Below, piece after piece: positions 60,002 to 64,000 of a stretch of 64,000 bases of DNA (position 1 is the first letter of the stretch; each line of letters opens with the position of its first letter). The DNA comes from CAZVPF01 sp964628195. Its GTDB lineage: Bacteria; Planctomycetota; Phycisphaerae; Sedimentisphaerales; Anaerohalosphaeraceae. The translations under genes and the position numbers were made by a program. Location of the stretch: positions 43,967-107,966 of the forward strand of contig CAZVPF010000007.1 in assembly GCA_964628195.1 (NCBI GenBank), written 5' to 3'. The notes beneath the pieces were generated by a model, which saw only the letters and a program-made list of their open reading frames with translations, had not been told where the DNA came from and did no database searches.

Positions 60002-61042
60002 TCAGGGCATATATTTATCGAACCCGCTGGTTTTAATTATCTCACCCGTCTGCGCAACCACCATAAGTGCCTCGGTTTCGGGCAGTGATTCTATCAGTTC
60101 AAGGCCCTTTTCGAGTCCCATTACCGTAACAGCGGTCGCCAACGCGTCGGCCTTGGTGCAGGTCGGGGCGATGATAGTTACGCTTGTAAGCTCACTGGCT
60201 GCGCTGGCGTTTATGGGGTTTAGTATGTGGCTGTAGTTGACCCCGTCGATGGTGAAATACCTGCGGTAATCGCCGCTGGTCGCTACGGCGGTATCGTCCA
60301 TCATAATGCTCGTCAGCAATTGCTCCTCTTCGCCCGGGTCCTGTATACCGAGTTTCCACTTTTTATTCTTTGTCGGCGGTTTGCCAAACGTTCGTATCTC
60401 GCCGCCTATATCGACCAGCCCGCCGGTTGCGCCGTTTTCTTTCATCACCTCGACCGCGCGGTCCACTGCATAGCCCTTGGCGATTGCGCCCAGGTCCAGC
60501 TTCATGCCGGGCACCTTGAAAGTGACGGTTTGCTTGTCCGGGTTGAGCAGCAGCTTGTTATACCCGGTCATCTGCCGGACGGCTTTTAGCTGCTCGTCGC
60601 TGGGCGGCTGGCCCTGGTCCTTAGCCTGGTTCCACAGGTCGACGATGGGCGCTACGGTGATATCAAACGTACCGCCTGTCACGGCTGAGTACCTCACGCT
60701 TTTTTCGATAAGCGAATATAATTGCCCCGATGCATAAAAAGGGCCGGGAAAGGCTTCACTGTTAAGCGCCGAAAGCTGCGAGTCCGGGTTGTGGACGCTG
60801 AAAATCTTTTCGAGCATGTAAACTTCCTCGAAAGCGGCTGATATCGCAGTATTTGCCTTTTCGAGATTTTCGGCTACGGCGATGATGTGCGCCAATGTCC
60901 CCATCACAGGCCGCTTGCCCGAGTCGGAGAATGAGGGCTGTCTCCACCAGCTGCGGAGACTAAGTGCCATAAGCGTCATAATAATAAGCACCACGACCCA
61001 GGTCTGAACGCGGTCCTTTGTCTGAGGGTCCATCTTCTTCAT
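60002..61042 (-). CDS. apbE: FAD:protein FMN transferase
   Basis: 346 residues. An N-terminal transmembrane or signal segment (VVVLIIMTLMALSLRSWW) places it on the outer face of the inner membrane. It has GTLAHIIAVAENLEKANTAI, LDLGAIAKGYAVDRAVE, GGLVDIGGEIRTFG, TSGDYRRYF with NYSHILNP, and PTCTKADALATAVTVMGLEK. ApbE links FMN covalently to Thr of Nqr/Rnf subunits or related flavoproteins; no such target gene is in the window. There is no Shine-Dalgarno sequence, and a TATAAT box ends six bases before the ATG, so the mRNA is probably leaderless. Confidence 0.93.
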   Translation of the reverse strand: MKKMDPQTKDRVQTWVVVLIIMTLMALSLRSWWRQPSFSDSGKRPVMGTLAHIIAVAENLEKANTAISAAFEEVYMLEKIFSVHNPDSQLSALNSEAFPGPFYASGQLYSLIEKSVRYSAVTGGTFDITVAPIVDLWNQAKDQGQPPSDEQLKAVRQMTGYNKLLLNPDKQTVTFKVPGMKLDLGAIAKGYAVDRAVEVMKENGATGGLVDIGGEIRTFGKPPTKNKKWKLGIQDPGEEEQLLTSIMMDDTAVATSGDYRRYFTIDGVNYSHILNPINASAASELTSVTIIAPTCTKADALATAVTVMGLEKGLELIESLPETEALMVVAQTGEIIKTSGFDKYMP

Positions 61043-61048
61043 GGCCCG

Positions 61049-61077
61049 ATTATAATCGGATGTTTAAGGGATGCAAA
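61049..61077 (-). promoter_or_regulatory. Promoter of apbE, predicted leaderless
   Basis: Minus strand TTTGCA, exactly 17 bases, TATAAT, ending six bases before the ATG at 61042. It overlaps the region used by the divergent promoter for the radical SAM gene. Confidence 0.55.
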
Positions 61078-61089
61078 GGACGTTTTTTC

Positions 61090-61098
61090 TGTTATAAT
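61090..61098 (+). promoter_or_regulatory. Extended -10 promoter of the radical SAM gene, predicted leaderless
   Basis: TGTTATAAT (TGn plus perfect -10), ending seven bases before the ATG at 61106. No good -35, as is usual for extended -10 promoters, and no Shine-Dalgarno sequence. Confidence 0.55.
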
Positions 61099-61105
61099 CT
61101 CCCGA

Positions 61106-62899
61106 ATGAATAAAAAGCTAATACAAATTATCGAAACCCGCGTGGCGAGTGAGCTTCTGCCATTTGTCCGTCGCCCGGCCCGTTACATAGGCGGTGAGGT
61201 CAACTCAGTGCGCAAGGACCTCAACCGAGTTGGGCTGAGCTTTGCTTTGTGCTTTCCGGATGTTTATGAAATTGCTATGAGCCACACCGGAAGCGGTATC
61301 ATATACGAAATGCTCAACGGTATGGAAACCGTTGCAGCCGAGCGTGTGTACGCACCGTGGGTCGATGCCGAGCAAGTGATGCGCGACAAGGAGATACCGC
61401 TTTTTACTCTTGAGTCCAAGGCAAAGGCCGCTGAGTTTGATGTAATGGCCTTTAGCCTGACTAACGAGCTTTGCTATACTAACATGCTCAACATGCTCGA
61501 TCTTGCCGGCCTGGCGGTAAAAAGCATCGACCGCGGTGAAGATGCGCCGATAGTCATCGCAGGCGGCCAGATGGCAAACTGCTGCGAGCCTATTGTGTCT
61601 TTTGTGGACATGTTCGTGCTGGGCGAAGCCGAGGCCGCACTGCCCGGCATTGTCGAGACGCTTCTCCAGTGCAAAAGCTCCTCGACAGGCAAGAGAGAAA
61701 CGCTTGAAATACTGGCCCGGCAATTCGAGCATGTTTACGTGCCGCAGTTTTATGACGTTAAGTACAACGACAACAATTTCGCAGGCATAGACAATGTGGT
61801 TCAAGGCCTGCCGGTACAATTTCATAATGCGATACTGAGGGACCTTGACAAAGGCGGTGTAGTGAAAAAACCTCTCGTGCCGTTCGTAAAGGCGGTCCAC
61901 GAAAGGGTCAGCATCGAGATAATGCGCGGATGCCCGGGCAGGTGCAGGTTCTGCCAGGCAAGTTTTTGCCGCAGACCGATCCGTTACCGCAGCGCGGAGT
62001 CCATAATCGATTCGGCTGTAAGTGCATACAAAGCCACGGGTTTCGATACGGTTTCGCTGCTTAGTCTTTCAACCGCTGATTACCCGGGTCTTGAGCAGGT
62101 GGTTAAGCAATTGCAGGAATACTTTGAGCCGCGACACGTGGGTATCTCGCTGCCGAGCTTGAAAGTGCAGGCCCAGCTCGGGGCGATTGCCAAACTGGTT
62201 TCGTCCGTCCGCAAGTCCGGGCTTACCATCGCCGTCGAAGCGGCCGGCGAACGACTCCGGCGGGTCATAAACAAGCCCATAAGCGACGATGATATTTTCA
62301 GCGCCGCGGTAAGCGCCTACCGCGCGGGCTACCAGAAAGTTAAACTGTATTTCATGGTCGGTTTCGAGGGCGAAACGCCTGAGGATATCGAGGCTGTTGT
62401 TACCCTTTGCGACAAGATCGCACGGCTGCGAAGAGAGGTTGACGGCAAAACGGCGGCGGTCAACGCAGCGGTCAGCTGGCTGGTGCCCAAGGCCCACACG
62501 CCTTTTCAGTGGCTTGGGCAAAAACCGGTGGATTATTTCCGCGACGCCCAGCAGATAATACTCGACAAAAAACGCGAGCTCGGCGCCCGATATTTGAATT
62601 TTAAGTTTCATAATTTTTTCCAGAGCAGGCTTGAAAGCGCGATGGGCAGGGGCGGCAGGGAACTTGCGAATGTTATTGAAAGCGCGTGGCGGTCGGGATG
62701 CCGGTTCGACCTGTGGGACGAACACTTTGACAATGAGAAATGGGAAAAGGCTTTCGCCCAGTATGGTTTGTCAATAGACGACGAAGCACGAAAAAGTTTT
62801 GAGCCCGAGGAAAACCTCCCCTGGTCACATTTAGCCGGGCCGGGTGAAAAATACCTGCAAAAGCATTACAAAGATGCGAAAGAAACGACGAATTTATGA
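61106..62899 (+). CDS. B12-binding-type radical SAM protein (TIGR03960-like)
   Basis: 597 residues. The N-terminal domain (about 15-200: RRPARYIGGEVNSVRKDLNR, FPDVYEIAMSHTGSGIIYEM) has the layout of the cobalamin-binding-like region of the TIGR03960 group. The radical SAM cluster motif is CPGRCRFC (Cys276, Cys280, Cys283), with VSLLSLSTADYPGLEQVV and the TIM-barrel parts after it. In many bacteria this protein is fused to, or followed by, a TIGR03936/DUF2344 domain; none is found here, in the same gene or next to it. Substrate unknown. Promoter evidence suggests a leaderless mRNA. Confidence 0.87.
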   Translation: MNKKLIQIIETRVASELLPFVRRPARYIGGEVNSVRKDLNRVGLSFALCFPDVYEIAMSHTGSGIIYEMLNGMETVAAERVYAPWVDAEQVMRDKEIPLFTLESKAKAAEFDVMAFSLTNELCYTNMLNMLDLAGLAVKSIDRGEDAPIVIAGGQMANCCEPIVSFVDMFVLGEAEAALPGIVETLLQCKSSSTGKRETLEILARQFEHVYVPQFYDVKYNDNNFAGIDNVVQGLPVQFHNAILRDLDKGGVVKKPLVPFVKAVHERVSIEIMRGCPGRCRFCQASFCRRPIRYRSAESIIDSAVSAYKATGFDTVSLLSLSTADYPGLEQVVKQLQEYFEPRHVGISLPSLKVQAQLGAIAKLVSSVRKSGLTIAVEAAGERLRRVINKPISDDDIFSAAVSAYRAGYQKVKLYFMVGFEGETPEDIEAVVTLCDKIARLRREVDGKTAAVNAAVSWLVPKAHTPFQWLGQKPVDYFRDAQQIILDKKRELGARYLNFKFHNFFQSRLESAMGRGGRELANVIESAWRSGCRFDLWDEHFDNEKWEKAFAQYGLSIDDEARKSFEPEENLPWSHLAGPGEKYLQKHYKDAKETTNL

Positions 62900-62982
62900 C
62901 ACTATCGGTTCGGGTATAATTGTTCCGTGAACAAGCGTCATTGACAGAGTGAAGCTTTTATCCACGCCGGTTGCCGGCCAAA

Positions 62983-63906
62983 TCATGCAAAAAGAGCTTC
63001 GACAAATTCGGCGGGGTCAAATTCGGCGATGTCCTCCGGTTTTTCCCCGAGTCCGACGAATTTGACGGGGATGTCGAGCTGCTGTTTGATCGAGATTACG
63101 ATCCCGCCTTTGGCGGTTCCGTCCAGTTTTGCCAAAAATATGCCGGTTACATTCACGGCTTGAGTGAACATCTTTGCCTGCATGATGGCGTTCTGGCCTG
63201 TGGTAGCATCGACGACAAGCAGCACTTCGTGCGGCGAGCCGGGTATTTTCTTTGCGGCGACCTTGCGTATCTTTGAAAGCTCTTCCATTAAATGTTTCTG
63301 GGTGTGAAGGCGTCCTGCTGTGTCGAGGATAAGATAATCAGCCTCTCTTGCGACGGCAGCTTCGCATGCGTCATAGGCCACTGCCGACGGGTCAGCTCCG
63401 GATTTGTGCTTAACAATGTCTACACCTATTCGCTCGGCCCATATAGTCAGCTGCTCTACAGCGGCGGCGCGGAAGGTATCGCAGGCGGCGACGATGACTT
63501 TCTTATTGTTGCGGCTGAGGATATAGGCCATTTTGGCGATGCTGGTGGTCTTGCCCGAACCGTTTATGCCGGCGACGAGTATAACGGTCGGCCCGGATTC
63601 GGAATGGTTAAGCTCGGATGCCTCGCTGGGCCAGTAGTCCTTGAGTTTTTCCTTGAGGAAAGGGATTATCTCCTCGCTTTTGGTGATTTGCCTTTTCTTG
63701 TAGGCTGTGCGGAGGTCCTCGACAAGCATGTCGGTTGTTTTGACCCCGATATCGTCGCTGATGAGCGTGGCCTGGAGGTCCTCGATGAGCTCGTCGTCGA
63801 TGTCACGCCCGAACGTTATGATAGACGAAAGGCTTGTGCTTATCTTGCTGCGTGTCTTGCTGAGCTTGTCTTTTATGTAGTCAACTGTTTTGGTAAAAAA
63901 TCCCAT
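62983..63906 (-). CDS. ftsY: Signal recognition particle receptor FtsY (NG domain form)
   Basis: SRP-receptor GTPase that docks ribosome-nascent-chain complexes on the inner membrane for co-translational insertion. 307 residues, mainly the N and G domains, lacking the long acidic A domain of E. coli FtsY. Motifs: G1 GINGSGKTTSIAKMA, DTFRAAAVEQLTIWAERIGV, G3 LDTAGRLHTQKHLM, G4 TKLDGTAKGG and the FVGLGEKPEDIAEFDP end. A basic amphipathic N-terminus (TKTVDYIKDKLSKTRSKIS) may bind the membrane. A GGAGA site lies 7 bases before the ATG. Confidence 0.95.
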   Translation of the reverse strand: MGFFTKTVDYIKDKLSKTRSKISTSLSSIITFGRDIDDELIEDLQATLISDDIGVKTTDMLVEDLRTAYKKRQITKSEEIIPFLKEKLKDYWPSEASELNHSESGPTVILVAGINGSGKTTSIAKMAYILSRNNKKVIVAACDTFRAAAVEQLTIWAERIGVDIVKHKSGADPSAVAYDACEAAVAREADYLILDTAGRLHTQKHLMEELSKIRKVAAKKIPGSPHEVLLVVDATTGQNAIMQAKMFTQAVNVTGIFLAKLDGTAKGGIVISIKQQLDIPVKFVGLGEKPEDIAEFDPAEFVEALFA

Positions 63907-64000
63907 AGGGTTCTCCGGGTACTTGCCGTAATCTCATTTGTGGAAAGTTTCGCACAAAAATTTGTGATTTTCAAGCATTTATTCGTCAGTTCGATTACTT

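Noticed and set aside
1..64000. tRNA, rRNA, CRISPR or insertion sequences
   Set aside because: No cloverleaf, spaced repeat array, transposase or terminal inverted repeat was seen in the gaps.

Overview
The window looks like chromosomal DNA of a Planctomycetota bacterium, most likely from the Phycisphaerae/Sedimentisphaerales side. This is inferred from a combination of traits, not from a marker gene. The traits are a PEP-CTERM protein, dockerin-like EF-hand tails on unrelated exported proteins, an H-X9-DG pseudopilin, Tat-exported sulfatase and aldo/keto reductase, zinc-ribbon membrane proteins, and a full Gram-negative lipid A/heptose pathway. Base composition is moderate and codon use fairly even, apart from one A+T-rich island. 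No tRNA, rRNA, CRISPR array or transposase was seen.

Layout. 1-2188: end of a class IV aminotransferase, a NIF3 protein and scpB, overlapping or nearly so. 2247-5837: a chain-length regulator/tyrosine kinase and a divergent sugar-nucleotide epimerase. 5864-12845: ResB/CcsA cytochrome c assembly, a pseudopilin, two dockerin-tailed exported proteins (one a five-haem cytochrome) and a PEP-CTERM protein. CcsA/ResB could mature the haem proteins made here: the five-haem cytochrome and the CXXCH sensor kinase at 26957. 12879-21222 (minus strand): ispA, a Tat aldo/keto reductase, dxs, NAD kinase, a TPR protein and a DinG-type helicase. 21328-26937 (plus strand): miaA, an A+T-rich restriction-modification pair, a lipoprotein, a UbiA prenyltransferase and a zinc-ribbon membrane protein.

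26957-37365: a haem-sensor histidine kinase, aspS, a secreted metallophosphoesterase, a sulfatase, an aldo/keto reductase, a dockerin-tailed subtilase and a DUF2089 regulator with its small membrane partner. 37523-44310 (minus strand): lysS, two FtsX-type permeases, a LolD-type ATPase, ilvE and a long-chain prenyl diphosphate synthase, in one probable operon. 44488-49244: a glycan operon of GT2, GT39, methyltransferase and GT4. 49797-52506: asnS and an NAD-type isocitrate dehydrogenase, each with a clear promoter. 52579-60000: a tightly packed lipid A/core operon (lpxK, hldE, gmhB, GT9, WaaP-like kinase, GT4, plsY). 60002-63906: apbE, a radical SAM protein and ftsY.

Several promoters match the sigma-70 consensus well (for example TTGACA-17-TATGAT before the isocitrate dehydrogenase). 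Three genes, the GT4 at 58166, apbE and the radical SAM gene, have a TATAAT box only 6-7 bases before the start codon and no Shine-Dalgarno sequence, so leaderless mRNAs are predicted. Intrinsic terminators were not evident. Isoprenoid genes (dxs, ispA, the second prenyl synthase, UbiA) together fit quinone and carrier-lipid synthesis. Functions are assigned from motifs read by eye; no database search was run.
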